NCBI RefSeq assembly: GCF_036370855.1
Contig: NC_088105.1
Coordinates: 13,335,619-13,399,618, forward strand
Reading direction: 5' to 3'
From: Dromaius novaehollandiae
Taxonomy: Eukaryota > Chordata > Aves > Casuariiformes > Dromaiidae
DNA length: 64,000 nucleotides
Notes under the pieces: model-generated
Databases searched by the model: none
Seen by the model: the letters and a program-made list of their open reading frames with translations, nothing else
What the model was told of the DNA's origin: nothing
Made by a program: the position numbers and the translations under genes
Shown: piece by piece, positions 13,501 to 23,632 of the stretch
Layout of the letters: every line of letters begins with the position of its first letter
Numbering within the stretch: position 1 is the first letter of the stretch

Positions 13501-16500
13501 CAAAGAGGAGGGAGGAAAGAGGCAGAGCCAGCCAGCTCCAGAGTCCAAAGTCCCTAAGCCCAAGCTGCCTCCTCCTTTGTGCTTCACTGCAATCATGTCA
13601 CATGAAGACGAGCACGGCTCCCCAGAGTCTCTCCTACATCAACATTTGCTCACTGCCCTCTCTTCAACGCAGCTCCAGCAATGTCAGCACACATTAGCTT
13701 AGACTGAGTACTTCTTAAAAAAAAAAAAATAAATAAATAAAAATAATAATAATAATAATAATAATAGTAATCACTGCATTGCCTACACCTGCCGAGCTCA
13801 GATCTCCCAGAGCAGAGGGTAAAACACCAGCTGGCTGTCAGTACAGCCGTGCTTCCCTCACTGCCAGCATGGCTCCAGAGGCAGCTGTAAGAGAGGGCTC
13901 AACTAAGGCTTGGTTTGGTGGTGTTTTCTGGGGGCACTGGTGCTGAAGGGGAAGAGTAGATGGTTCAAGAAAACACCCAAGACGACAGTACCTAAGAGAT
14001 CACATGCCCCAGACACCAGATTGCTCTCAGTCATCATAACTTATGGCAGTGAATTTAAAGAGCTGTGCTTCCCCTAAAGCCATAAGGAAACTGGTCCTGT
14101 ATATTCCTTTCATGTTTCCAGACAGGCATTCAAGCATACAAATCACTGGAGAGCAGCATCTGACTTTTAGAAAGAGTGCTGTTCATACAAAGACAGAGAA
14201 GGAAAAAAATAATAATTTATACAAGAACCATTTAGCTTACTAGAAGCATCCGACTTATCACTTTCGCTGTTAAAATCATCCGAACACTCAAGCACTCTCC
14301 CCTTCTGCCAGACCCAGCACTGCGGTCAGCAATTGCCATTGGGTTGTTGCCATGGCAAGAAATGGCAAGTAAAGAATTCGGCAGGATGAATTCCCTGCAA
14401 CGACTGTTGTGCAGCAGAGGCTGAGGTTTAAAGAAACTCCTCTAAGCAATTCCAAGATACAAGGATAGCAAGACACAACACAAAGCCAAGCTACTCATGT
14501 GTCACACCGACTGCTCTATGCTCTGTTAAGAGAAACCCTATTTTTATGCTGAAAATATGTCCCTAGAAGTGAAAACAAGCAGCAGTTGACAGAATATACC
14601 AGCAGCACCTATGCCCTGCTTCGCATCTTCAGTCGCAGGCTATAAATACAATGCCTGAGCGCACCACATGAAAATTAGTGTTGTTGTTTTGCATTCCTCC
14701 ATAACGTCATTTCTCGAGCACACTATTACGAGGAGCAGACAGCTCTGGAAAACACCCGAGCAGATGGGAGAGTAAGCAGCGCTCACTGAATAGGAAGTGC
14801 AACTCAGTACAGCTACAGTTGCCATAGTAATAAACAAGCATTTTTCTCCTCCCCGAGGCTACCTAGAGTATTAGGCAGCACTAAGGCTGCTAATGTGAAT
14901 GCAATTAGGCTGACACGGATATTCCTGAATTAAAGCTGACTGAGGCCTTCTATTCATTAAGGGAAGTGATAAAGGAGTTACATGCGCAGCTTTCTGACTG
15001 CATACTAATGAAGATTTTATTAAAGCCAGCAGAGCAGAGACAATCCAGCACTACAAGAGGACTAAAATCTAAGCAGATAACAGCACTTAGGCATCTTGTG
15101 AAAGCAAGAGAGCTCACTGCCTCTCAGCAATAACTGCCATTAATTGATGAATCTTTTTACAGGATCAGAAAATAAAACCAATTATCTAGAATACCAACCC
15201 TAAAGTCATCCACTGGCACAAATCCACCTGCAAAGAAAACGCCTTCTCCTCAGGGCACACACCACAGATCACTGCACAGATCTGCATGTTGGGCTGGTTT
15301 GAGGTCTGATCGATAGAGGCAGGGCTCTGAAGACAGACGAGCCTGACACTGAGCCATTACCAAGGCACAAAGAAAAGACATTTGCTGGAAAACACATGCC
15401 CACAAGCTTAACACACTCCCTTCAGTTGTGGGTAAAATTCAAATCAGCTGTTTAAAGAGAAAGCTGAAGTGAAACTGGCATTTTCTCAGCAGAAAATGAG
15501 AAAGCATGCAAAGACCTCAGACCTAGCTAGTACCCTGCACTCACAGGGAGGGATGACCGAGGCAGAGGTTAATTTCGCAGAACACAAGGAGGAAACAGAT
15601 CACAGGAGAGGGACAGAGAGAGGGACCACACCTAAAAAGGACTGAGCTGCCTATTCTTAGCCCTTGCTTCGGCAACACGTGGCTATCCGCATTATCTCAA
15701 CCCAGAGGAATTCCTAATGGACCTGGAGTCGAGCTGCAGGGACGCTGCTCAATTGACAGGCTACACAATGACCTCTACCTGTACCCGAAGCGGCATATAA
15801 TCCTCACAGAGATCGTCCCACAGCTCTTGCAGGTCAGAAATCTCCAGGGAAAGACCCAAATGAGCTCTGGAAAGGGATTTCCTGTCTGCATTCAGGAAAA
15901 CAGAACCAGCATACATTAAGCTGGCAGAAGCACTTCCATCTGCCGAGTCGCGGCTGGGTTTGGGAGGTGGCAAGCTGGATTTCACAGGAATAGGTAGCCT
16001 GCTGCCTCTGGGACTCCGAATGGGTTTGTACTCCAAGGCCTTGATCAAGCTGAGGGCCAACTCCAGCCTATTCCCACTCAGTGAAGAGTGTGGGGTCAGG
16101 CGATCATCTGAGAAATCATCGCATTTCCCACTCCCTTTCACCCCCTTATCTGCATCTTCGTCTTTCTGCTGCAGAGGGCTAGCCTCCACAGTTGTGTCCA
16201 GTGACTCAATGGAGGACGCAGGCGTGCCCTCCTCCATGCTCTCCCCATCCACCGGCCCTCTGGCACCAGCTGACTCTGCAGTGTCGCACACAGATGATTC
16301 TTCATTGCCCATGCTTGCTGACCACCGGCTGGAGGGCCCGCAGGAGATGCTTCTGGCCACCTTCCGCGGCACTTTGCAAATCGCTTCGTAGTCAGCATCG
16401 GCCACACGCAGCGTGGCACAGCCGCGGCAGCGCCGCGGGCGGTTACTCGCTCCATCCGAAGCATGGCAGCTGTATGGCTCCAGGCCGTGCTCTTCATGAT

Positions 16501-19500
16501 CCGTCCAGCACTCGTACCCAGAATAAGCAAAGTCCTCCTGAAGAAGGGCAGCATACCGAACATCAGGCAGGTTAGAAAGGTCCACGGTCCCATCCCCAGC
16601 TCTGTCATCTGCGCTAGAGTCATCGTTGTTCCTACGGTACATGCTTGCAATGCAGAACTTGAGGCGGTCCTTCTCCAGCAGCAGCTTCTGCAGGCGCTCG
16701 ATGGAGAGGGCTTCGATGCGGGCGATGACCGTGTCGAACCTGTAGATGCGGTCCAGCATGAAGGCACACTTGCTGCAAGCGAACTCGGCTTTGCCGTCCC
16801 GGCACAGCTCCCTGCCCAGGACGTGGGAGAGCAGCACCTGCAGGTTGAGCTTGGCCGTCGTATGGAAGATCCATCGCCGCTGGTTGCCGCACAGCTCCCG
16901 GGCGCAAATCCGGCAGGTTTCCTTCATCTTCCCCCCTGACCAGCACCCCGAACTACTCCAGGGGGGTCGCAAGAGACCTTCCCCAGGCCCCCGCCGCTCC
17001 CTCAGCACATCGCCCAGGCCATGGGCCCCTGGCACACCTCACCCCGGCTCCCCCCTCCTGGGGGGTACACCCTGGGACCCCCAGGGCTCCCTACACTGCG
17101 GGAATTTGCCGCCCTACAACACCTCCCCACAGCGCAGGCCCCCAGGGCTGCCCCCTCCTCTCCTTGCAGCCCCCGTCACCCCGGGGCTCCCCCGCTCCTC
17201 ACGGCCCCCCCCGCCCCGGCCTGGCCCCTCGCCCCGGAGCTCCCCCGCTCCTCACGGCCCCCCTCCCCCCGGCCTGCCTCTCGCCCCGGGGCTCCCCCCT
17301 CCCCTTGCAGCCCCCTCGCCCCGGCCCCGCCGCTCTCGCCTCCCCCCCCACCCCGCCGAGGATGCTCCTGCCACGGCGGCGCCCGGCTTGTGGCTCAGAT
17401 TTCAAGATGGCGGCGGGAGGCGGTTCCACGCGTACGCAGCAGCCGCGGCGCCTGCCGGGATTTGTAGTCGCCCCGCCAGGCGGGCCCGCATGCGCAGTAG
17501 CCGCCCCCAGCACCCCCGCCCCCCCCAGTACCTCCCAGAACCCCCAGTACCCCCAGTACACGTCGGGCGGGCCCAGCCCCAGCGGCACGTCCCAGCCCCA
17601 GGGCCAGGTGCCTGCCCTGTCCCCCCAGCGGCAAGGCCCAGCGCCACGTGTCCCACGCCAGACGTCGCGGCTGTCCCCGTGGCAGCGCGCCCGGCCGCCA
17701 GGAGTGCGCATGGCCGTGCAGGCCGGCTGCCACATGAGCGCGGCCCGCAGGAGCAGAGGGCGAGCAAGAGGCAGCCCCAGACGGGGACAGGGACAGGGAC
17801 AGGGACAGTGGGGGAGAGCCCACCGCACCCCCCAGCCGCCCACCCACCTGCACCCGGGCGGCCGCGGGCTCCTCGGGCGGCCGCGGCAGGTCGCGCCGCT
17901 CGGCCGACAGCAGCTCCACGAGCTGGCTCCTGGCCGCCAGCTCCCGGCTCAGCTCCTCGATCCTCCTGCGAGGGGGAACGGCGGGGCAGGCTCAGCCGCG
18001 GGGCCGGCCGCACGCAGCGCCGGCCAGCCCAGCCCCACAGGGCCGCGCCGCGGGCCCCGGGCACCCACCTGTCCCTCTGGGCCAGCGCGCTGCTGTCATC
18101 GGCTTGCCTGCTCTCCTCCTTCCTCCTCGCCACCTCCTTCAGCTTCGCGGCCAGCTCCTGGCACCGCTCCGTCTCGGCTTTGGCCAGCGCTGTGGCCTTT
18201 TCTGCCTCGCTCCTGGCCAGCCTGGCTTCCTGCGGGCAGCGGGAGTGAGCCCGGAAGGACCGCGGCTCCCCGGCCCCCTCCCGTCGTCCTCCAGCGAGGG
18301 GGTGCCCATGGCCCCCGCGTCAGGCGCTCACCTCCTGCAGGAGCTGGATCTTGTTCTCCAGGAGCTCGTAGACGTGCTCCGACTCCCGCTGCCTCTCCTC
18401 ATACTGCTGCCGGAGTGCTGCCTCACTGCGGTTTGTCTGGTTCTCCGCGGCCACCCTGCAAGGCACGGCTCAGCTCGGCACGGCATGGCACGGCACGGCC
18501 CCCACACCGTCCATGCCCATCCAGAGGGAGAAGGAATGGAGAAGGGGCTTGGGAAGGGACCTGCACCGCGGGGACTGGCCAAGCAGGACCCCACTTGGGG
18601 TTCATGCAAAGTCCCTGGGCCCTGCAAACCTGGCTCTCTGGCCCATCCCCATGGCCAGGGCTCTGCTCTTCCCCATGGGGCACGCCAGGCGTGCAAAAGC
18701 CCCAGCCCCACACCAGCTGGGATGGGAGAGCTGAGCTGCCCCAGCACCCCCAGCCTGCCCTCCCCTACCCAACCCACCAGCGGGCACCGGCTGCGTTTTT
18801 TGCAAGAGCACCCAGGCATGGTGTATTTTAACCCCAGAAAGCTACAGTCCTGGGAACACTGACTCATTTGGCATCGTTAGGTCCTGCTTGGGGCTTAGGC
18901 AGCACATGGCATGTTTTGCAACACCAAAGCTGTCCCTGCACATCCCCAAAATGACGGAAATGCCCCTAACGCCCCCCGTGCCCGGGGGAGCCCTGCTGCG
19001 CCGACAGTAAGGTACCTGCGCCGCGGCCCCCGCAGTGCAGCGCTCGCCCTCCCTCAGCAAACAGGTGCTGCCCTTTATTTTTGGCTCGCCGACAGCCGTG
19101 CCGGGTCACGCTGCAGCGGGGCTGTAAGAGGAGCCCCGCGGGCCGCTCTGCCCTCCCAGCAGGACACACAGCCCCTTTGCAAATCCCCACCGCTGCCGCA
19201 ACCCTGGCTCGCTCTGGGAACTGACCGCCCAGGGCCACGACACCTGGTGTCCCTGGTGCCCATCCGCAAGTGCCACCAGTGCTGCGGACCATCCGCAAGT
19301 GCCACCAGTGCTGCGGACCACGCATGTCCCCGCACGAGCCTCAGCCGGTGCCGCTCACCATGTTTTATCCAGGGCCTGCTGCTTCTCCTGGAGCTCCCGT
19401 TTCAGGCTCTCCACCTCCACCTTCAGCTCGATGTTCTGCAGGGGAGGATGGGGACAGTGAGGATGGCACCGGGGAGCTGTGCAGGGCAGCCCCGCGCTGC

Positions 19501-22500
19501 GCCGGGGCAGCGCAGTCCCGACACGCCGGGGATGCGGGAGCTGCTCGGGGGGGGGGTTCGGGCTGCTGCTCCAGCTGGCTCTGGCTGCTGGCGCCGCCAA
19601 GCCCGGTGGCATGGGTGCTATTTTAGCCCACCCCGCACGGCCTTGGCAGGCGCCGGGACGGGACGTACCCGCTCCAGCTGTCTGCCCGTATCGGGCGCCT
19701 GCCCCAGGTCCCTGGCGGGTGCGGAGAGGGGCTCCTCTGGATGGGGCGGCTGCCCGCCGCTGCGGGACAGCTCGGTATTTATAAATCTGGCTTCCCGCAG
19801 CCCCGTCTCAGCACTGCCACGCTTCTCCCTCCCACACACGGCCAAGCCAGGGAGCGCGGGAGAAGCAAAGGCTGCCGCGGAGGGTCTCGAGACCCGTGGC
19901 AGTGGCAGCACGGCTCGGCGCCTGGCGGGGGGACCGGCCCAGCCTCGGCGTCTGTTCTTCCCCCACGGGACCTAAAGGATGAGCCGGCGGGTCTGCTGCT
20001 GGCTCTCCCACCGCTCTTCCCTCCCTGGGCAAAGCAAGCAAGGGGTAAAGCCCCACGAGACAGCTCCCGGCACCCCAAAGCCCCGCGGGACGTGAGGCGT
20101 TCTGCAGAACATGCTTCATTCGCTGTCCCTGTCCCAGCCTGGGTCTGCTGCTCCCAAACACCCTCCTGGGCACCCCGACCCGCTCCAGTGGCTCCGGCAC
20201 CCCGTCCCCCCCAGCGCAGGGGGAGGGAGAACCCCGCCACAGCGCGCTCACCCGCCGGTAGACATCGTCCCGGCTGCCCTCGCCCTTCTGCTGCACGCGC
20301 TCCTCCAGGAAGTAGATGCGCAGCTTGAGGCTGAAATTCTCCTTTTTCAGGTCGTTGAGGTGCTGGGAGAGCGTGCGGTAGCCGTTAGCCATGGCAGGCG
20401 CTCCATGGAGGGGGCATCCCCGCGCCCCCCTCCCGCGCCGCCCGGCCCTGCGGCACGAGGCTCCGGGGACGCGGCCGGGTGCCTGGCGCCCGCCCTGCCC
20501 GCTCGCCGCTCCCGCGGGTGCCGCGCCGGCCACCGCTTCCCTTTTTTTGCCTCCTGGAGCTATTTGAGGAATCCCTGGCGGAGAGGGGACAGGCAAGTGG
20601 TGAAACCCGAGCCCCAGGCAGCCCCCGTGCGTCACCGTCACCCGTCACCGGGAGGGCAGCCGGGGGGAGTGCCGGCACCGACCCGTTGCCTTCCCGGCCC
20701 GCTGCCTGCCGCACCTTCTCGAAGTCCCGCAGCGTCTGCGTCTGGGTCTGCGCGAGGGGGCCCGACTCCAGGTCCCGGGGGAGACACGTCTGCGCCGCGG
20801 GGCTGTGGCCCAAGCTGGGCCGGGCGTGTGGGGTGCGAGCGGGTGCCGCCGGCGTGGGGGGCTCATCGCCCTCGCCCGCGGGCCCCACCTCTGGGGCATC
20901 GCCGAGGACAGCTGGGAGGGAGCAAGGCTGTCAGCCGGGATGTCTCCAAAGGGATGCCTCGGCGCTCGGCAAGCGCAAGGCTGGGGGATGTGCGCTTTTG
21001 GGGCGCCAGGCACCCCTGCGCCACCCCCCCGGGGCACAGGAACGCAGTGCGCGGGGTGCTTGCGGGGCTACTTACCCGTCATGCAGGCGGCTCCGGGCGG
21101 CGCGGCCGGCCGCTTGCCGCTGCAGGGGTCCCTGCGGAGAGGAGCGCACATGGCCCACGTCACACACGTGGCACGACACCGGAGCGGCACAGCCTGCCGG
21201 GCCCCCCGGGCCGTCACCCAGAGGTGCCGGAGGTGGGAGGGAGGGAGGGAGGTGGTGTGTGTGCAGGGGGGTGAGCACAAGCGTGCACGCCTGCCTGCGA
21301 GAGGCGGCACAGGTACACGTGCACGCGTGTGTGCGCATGCAGGCTGGTGTGCATGGGCAGGCGTGCGTGCAGGAGGGTGCATGGGTGGGTGTGCATGCAC
21401 GCGTGACGGTGCCCGTGTGCACATGCATGCATGCACGCGCGCGTGTCCCTGCAGCCGGGAGGCATCTGCCCTAAGTGCCGAGCCACGAGGCCCTCGGGGC
21501 CGCACAGATGGCAGAGCCCCGGCCAGAAGCACTTCAGCCCCATTAGCAGCCCTGACCCCCACCTCTGCAGGCAGTGGGGCCACCTGAGCTCCCGCAATGA
21601 AATCCCCCCACGGGGGGCCCTGGGGCAGGCGGTCACCCCTTTACAGCTCCACAGTCCACCCCGCGCATCCCAAGCAGTCCCCAGCTTCGAGTCACAACGA
21701 TGCGGAGACCGAGAGCACGTCTCACACCACTCTCCCTGCTCCCTGCGCCGGCTGGGGCCCTCGGCGCAGCAGACGCAGGCCTGCCATCGCCCCCCCCACC
21801 GCGCGCGGCAGCAGCATCTCCTCCCAAAACTTTGCCAGCCTAAAGCACCGCTCCTCCACGCCGCTCTCCGAGAAGGTCCCGCACCCCAGCGCTATCGTGG
21901 CTCACCAGCACCTAACTGCAACCGCACTCAGGTTTATTTTCAGAAACAGAGAAGTGTGAGTCATTTCAAGATTAAAGAAAAAAAAAATCAGATATTTTTC
22001 CTAATCCCAAAGCGACAGCGTTTCAGTCAGGCAGCAGGCGCAGCCAGGCGTTGGCGCCCGGGGGCAGCGCCGCCAGCTCCCCCGCACGCCAGGCGCCCGC
22101 ACCCGCGCCACGGCGGCGGCTGGGCCCGCAGGAGCCCCGGGAGCTGGCTGCAGGCTGCCGCGGCGCACCGGGGCCGGCGGGGGACAGCACTGCCAATTTG
22201 TTCTCCGTGCAGGGAAGGCCGCCGCGGTGCTGCCGGCGCTGCCGGAGGACAAGGGCCCTTTCATGCCGGCCGCACTGCCCTGGGGCGCGCTGCAAAGCCA
22301 TGGGGGCACGGGCGGTGCGGGGAAGGAGCTGAGCGCCGCGCGGCCCCAGGGCCTCTCGGGGCAGCCTTTCCCCCCTGGAGCGCCCCGGACCTGCCGGCAG
22401 CCGGGCACGAGGGGCGCCACGCAGCTCTGACTCAGAGCGCCCGCTGAGTCACAGCGCCCGCGCAGCGCCCAGGGAGCCCCACGGCGGGCGCCCGCACCCC

Positions 22501-23632
22501 ACGGGGCCACAGGGGCTCGCGGCGGGACCACCACATGCGGAGACGGCCGCTGCCCCACGGCACAGCATCCCCAATGCGGCCGGCTCAGCACGACACACTG
22601 AGGGGGGGAGCTGGGAACTCACCTCCTCCTCTGCCTGGCTCAGCTCTCCTGGACAGATGGACGGACGGACGGGCAGCACCCCCAGCCCCTCGCTGCGGGC
22701 ACGGCCTCTCCAGCACCAGCGGCAGCGGCCCAGCTGCACAAGGGCTGGGGATGCCGGGTTAGGGCGAGCGTGGCGGCTGCGCGCAGGGCCATGGGGCCGA
22801 GTGCGGCGGAGCCGAACTCCCGCTGACTCGTCGGCACAAATGTCTCAGCAGGTCGGAGCATTGACGCGAGGGAGGTGGAGCCCAGGGCAGCGGCCACGAG
22901 CGTGGCAGCCGCCCGGCTCCCCCGGCCAGCCGCGGCAGGGCACAGCAACAAGGGCCCCATTGAGCTGCGGCCGGATGGGTGGCCCAGGCTGGGGATGAAC
23001 AGGGACCGACGGGGAGGCTTAGGCTGGAACTGGTGATCGGCGCGAGCTGGGGGAAGATGCGGGAGGGTGCAAAGACGGAGCAAGCCAAGGCCAAGCACAT
23101 GGCGGCAGGGCGCCTGCGCTGGCATCCCCAAATTACACCCCTGTTCCTCTAGCGCTGAACAAGTTGCTCTTGCTCCTGCCCCACACGCTCGCAGCTTCCC
23201 TGAAACGCCTGCAGCAGCCAGGGGACACCGTGGCCCCGCAGGCTCCGGTTGGGGAACGGCGCACACGACACGCAGCCTCCGACACCGCACAGCCCCGAGG
23301 GCAGCAAACCCGCAACTCAGCCACGCTGACATGCCGGCAGGCCTCGATCTGCCACGGCCCCGCCACTGCACCGCCTCGGCCCTGCAGGGGCACACGCAGC
23401 CCGCACGCATGTCCCGGGCGTGTGGGCACCCTGACCTGCATCACCCACGGACACGGGCGCATGCACACACCAGATACACACGCACACGCATGCACATGCA
23501 CACGCACACGCACAGCCATGCACAGACATGCACATGCACACGCACAGCCATGCACAGACATGCACACGCACACGCGCACCGGCATCCCGGCGCCGCCCGC
23601 CCCGCTCCTCACCTCCGCTGCGGCGCTCGCAT
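1329..23632 (-). CDS. PDE4DIP: PDE4DIP (myomegalin), multi-promoter centrosome/Golgi scaffold
   Basis: Myomegalin is a large coiled-coil scaffold that anchors gamma-tubulin complexes, EB1 and PDE4/PKA signalling at the centrosome and cis-Golgi. Reading the minus strand, I place exons at 23632-23613, 21131-21076, 20911-20715, 20392/20362-20252, 19435-19359, 18455-18332, 18229-18069, 17965-17848 (CM1 forms) or 16927-15779 (EB1 form). Both lead into 11907-11788, 10052-9933, 9700-9608, 9497-9282, 8749-8591, 8210-8097, 7837-7700, 7366-7187, 6919-6725, 5821-5675, 4624-4546, 3994-3906, 3517-3401, 2840-2703, 2353-2241 and 1503-1329. Every junction has AG/GT ends and compatible phase. Residue runs such as KKENFSLKLRIYFLEE and GPGQSEVVEELC match human PDE4DIP as I remember it. 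Predicted lengths are 1,113 aa (EB1 form), 1,018 aa (long CM1) and 937 aa (short CM1). CDK5RAP2, the paralogue, is excluded by the EB1 exon and by the closer body match. The 23632, 21131 and 20911 leader exons are the least certain. Confidence 0.93.
3539..3771. repeat. 16-bp minisatellite, about 14.5 copies, PDE4DIP intron
   Basis: Head-to-tail copies of AAAACCCCAGAAAGCC with no visible divergence. On the transcribed (minus) strand the unit is GGCTTTCTGGGGTTTT. The array fills about 60% of the 388-nt intron between the exons at 3994-3906 and 3517-3401 and stops about 21 nt short of the acceptor at 3518. The unit has no stop in any frame, which explains the long low-complexity open frames on both strands; they are not genes. 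Confidence 0.97.
10655..10805 (-). mobile_element. Old CR1-type LINE fragment
   Basis: Sequence beginning GATCAGATCAGTGGTTCATC and including TTGATTTAAAACCTGAAG resembles, in reverse orientation, the 3' part of an old CR1 family shared by birds, turtles and crocodilians (consensus GATCAGACCAATGGTCCATC as I remember it). It is strongly decayed and lies in the PDE4DIP intron between 10053 and 11787. Boundaries are approximate. Confidence 0.45.
11908..15778. other. PDE4DIP intron downstream of the EB1 first exon
   Basis: No exon seen. This 3.9-kb intron carries the (AAT)n tract at 13717, an MEF2-like CTATTTTTAT at 14538-14547, two RFX X-box-like motifs at 14346-14359 and 14818-14831, and a low-repeat, TAAT-rich stretch at about 14,860-15,220 that could be a regulatory element. 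Confidence 0.4.
13717..13767. repeat. A-rich / (AAT)n microsatellite
   Basis: A poly(A) run followed by AAAT units and about nine AAT units, inside the large PDE4DIP intron. Simple sequence. Confidence 0.95.
15779..16927 (-). CDS. PDE4DIP: PDE4DIP alternative first exon encoding the EB1-binding N-terminus
   Basis: One 383-codon exon starts at the ATG at 16927 (MKETCRICARELC...) and ends in CAG followed by GTAGAG, phase 0. It encodes the N-terminus of the short EB1-binding myomegalin (SMYLE/EB-MMG). A Cys pair CRIC (residues 5-8) and a second pair CSKC form a ZAD-like zinc module, followed by a helical stretch rich in Leu and Arg. Near residues 309-312 lies SRLP within GSRLPIPVKS, an SxIP-type EB1-binding motif with basic flanks and nearby Pro/Ser. 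The end, LCEDYMPLRVQ, matches the human exon end. An in-frame ATG 36 codons upstream lies in low-complexity GC-rich sequence; MKETC is preferred because human begins the same way. The phase-0 donor is interchangeable with the phase-0 donor at 17848, so either 5' part can join the exon at 11907. Confidence 0.95.
17177..17320. repeat. C-rich tandem repeat, unit about 53 bp, about 2.7 copies
   Basis: Copies beginning GCTCCCCCGCTCCTCACGGC recur near 17186 and 17239, with a diverged third near 17291. The array lies between the likely EB1-form promoter and its ATG, so it would be G-rich on the RNA if transcribed as 5'UTR. Confidence 0.75.
17404..17498 (-). promoter_or_regulatory. PDE4DIP: Probable promoter core of the EB1-form PDE4DIP transcript
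   Basis: Within 95 bases lie AAGATGGCGGC (YY1 type, plus strand, 17404-17414), ACTACAAATCCCGGCAGG (ZNF143/THAP11 type, minus strand, within 17448-17469) and GCATGCGCAGT (NRF1 type, 17488-17498). The surroundings are CpG-dense and TATA-less. The group sits about 480-570 bases upstream of the ATG at 16927. Such combinations mark housekeeping core promoters. The YY1 motif faces the plus strand, so a divergent transcript is possible. Confidence 0.6.
19261..19318. repeat. Perfect 29-bp tandem duplication
   Basis: Two identical 29-bp copies starting CATCCGCAAGTGCCACCAGT, in the PDE4DIP intron just downstream of the exon ending at 19359. Perfect identity suggests a recent duplication or a variable-number locus. 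Confidence 0.9.
20252..20392 (-). CDS. PDE4DIP: PDE4DIP CM1 exon with its own start codon
   Basis: The ATG at 20392 opens MANGYRTLSQ, followed by HLNDLKKENFSLKLRIYFLE, the core CM1 motif that recruits the gamma-tubulin ring complex. The exon ends in CGG CGG with donor GTGAGC at 20251. The first ten codons end in CTCTCCCAG, so the exon also offers a splice acceptor at 20362; joined to the AAG donor at 20715 this gives LRDFEK-HLNDLKKEN, which matches the long human leader (ALRDFEKHLNDLKKEN). I infer that the same DNA serves as a first exon from a local promoter and as an internal exon of the long transcript. Human PDE4DIP has both MSNGYRTLSQ and LRDFEK versions, which supports this. Confidence 0.9.
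20715..23632 (-). CDS. PDE4DIP: PDE4DIP long-form leader exons (predicted)
   Basis: Three small exons can be chained in one frame. The first, 23632-23613, starts ATG (MRAPQR) and ends AG with donor GTGAGG in a CpG-rich stretch. The second, 21131-21076, follows a CTCTCCGCAG acceptor and ends ATGACGG with donor GTAAGT. The third, 20911-20715, follows a CCCTCCCAG acceptor and ends in QTLRDFEK. Phases agree at both joins (2 then 1), and the last exon joins CM1 at 20362. The match to human is clear only for the final residues (QTQALRDFEK in human). The upstream portion is poorly conserved even among mammals, so the two 5' exons rest on splice signals and phase alone. An alternative start is the in-frame ATG within exon two (MTAVLGD, position 21082). 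Confidence 0.55.
21229..21445. repeat. GT/GC-rich alternating purine-pyrimidine tract
   Basis: Degenerate runs of GTGTGTGTGC, GTGCACGC, GTGCGCATGC and GCATGCATGCACGC. Such alternating tracts favour Z-DNA. The tract lies in the first predicted PDE4DIP introns, between CpG-island exons. Confidence 0.7.
22428..22451. promoter_or_regulatory. Paired AP-1/NF-E2-like sites
   Basis: TGACTCA at 22428-22434 and TGAGTCA at 22445-22451, centres 17 bp apart, lie in the CpG-rich 5' region of PDE4DIP. The second, in GCTGAGTCAC, also resembles a small-Maf half-site. Function is inferred from the motifs only. Confidence 0.35.
23440..23586. repeat. CA/CG-rich alternating purine-pyrimidine tract
   Basis: Degenerate CACACGCACACGCA and ACATGCACA units. 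On the plus strand this is roughly the reverse complement of the tract at 21229-21445. It borders the CpG-rich first-exon region of PDE4DIP. Confidence 0.7.

Noticed and set aside
16746-18831. Two long plus-strand open frames (about 500 and 555 codons) antisense to PDE4DIP
   Set aside because: They are Pro/Ala/Arg-rich with no domain, lie in extreme GC DNA where stops are rare, and overlap real minus-strand exons with good splice signals. Composition artefacts.
22640-22710. Possible extra PDE4DIP exon (CCGCAG acceptor, GAGGAG with GTGAGT donor)
   Set aside because: Splice-like ends exist, but no homology supports it and it is not needed for the phase-consistent chain through 21131-21076.
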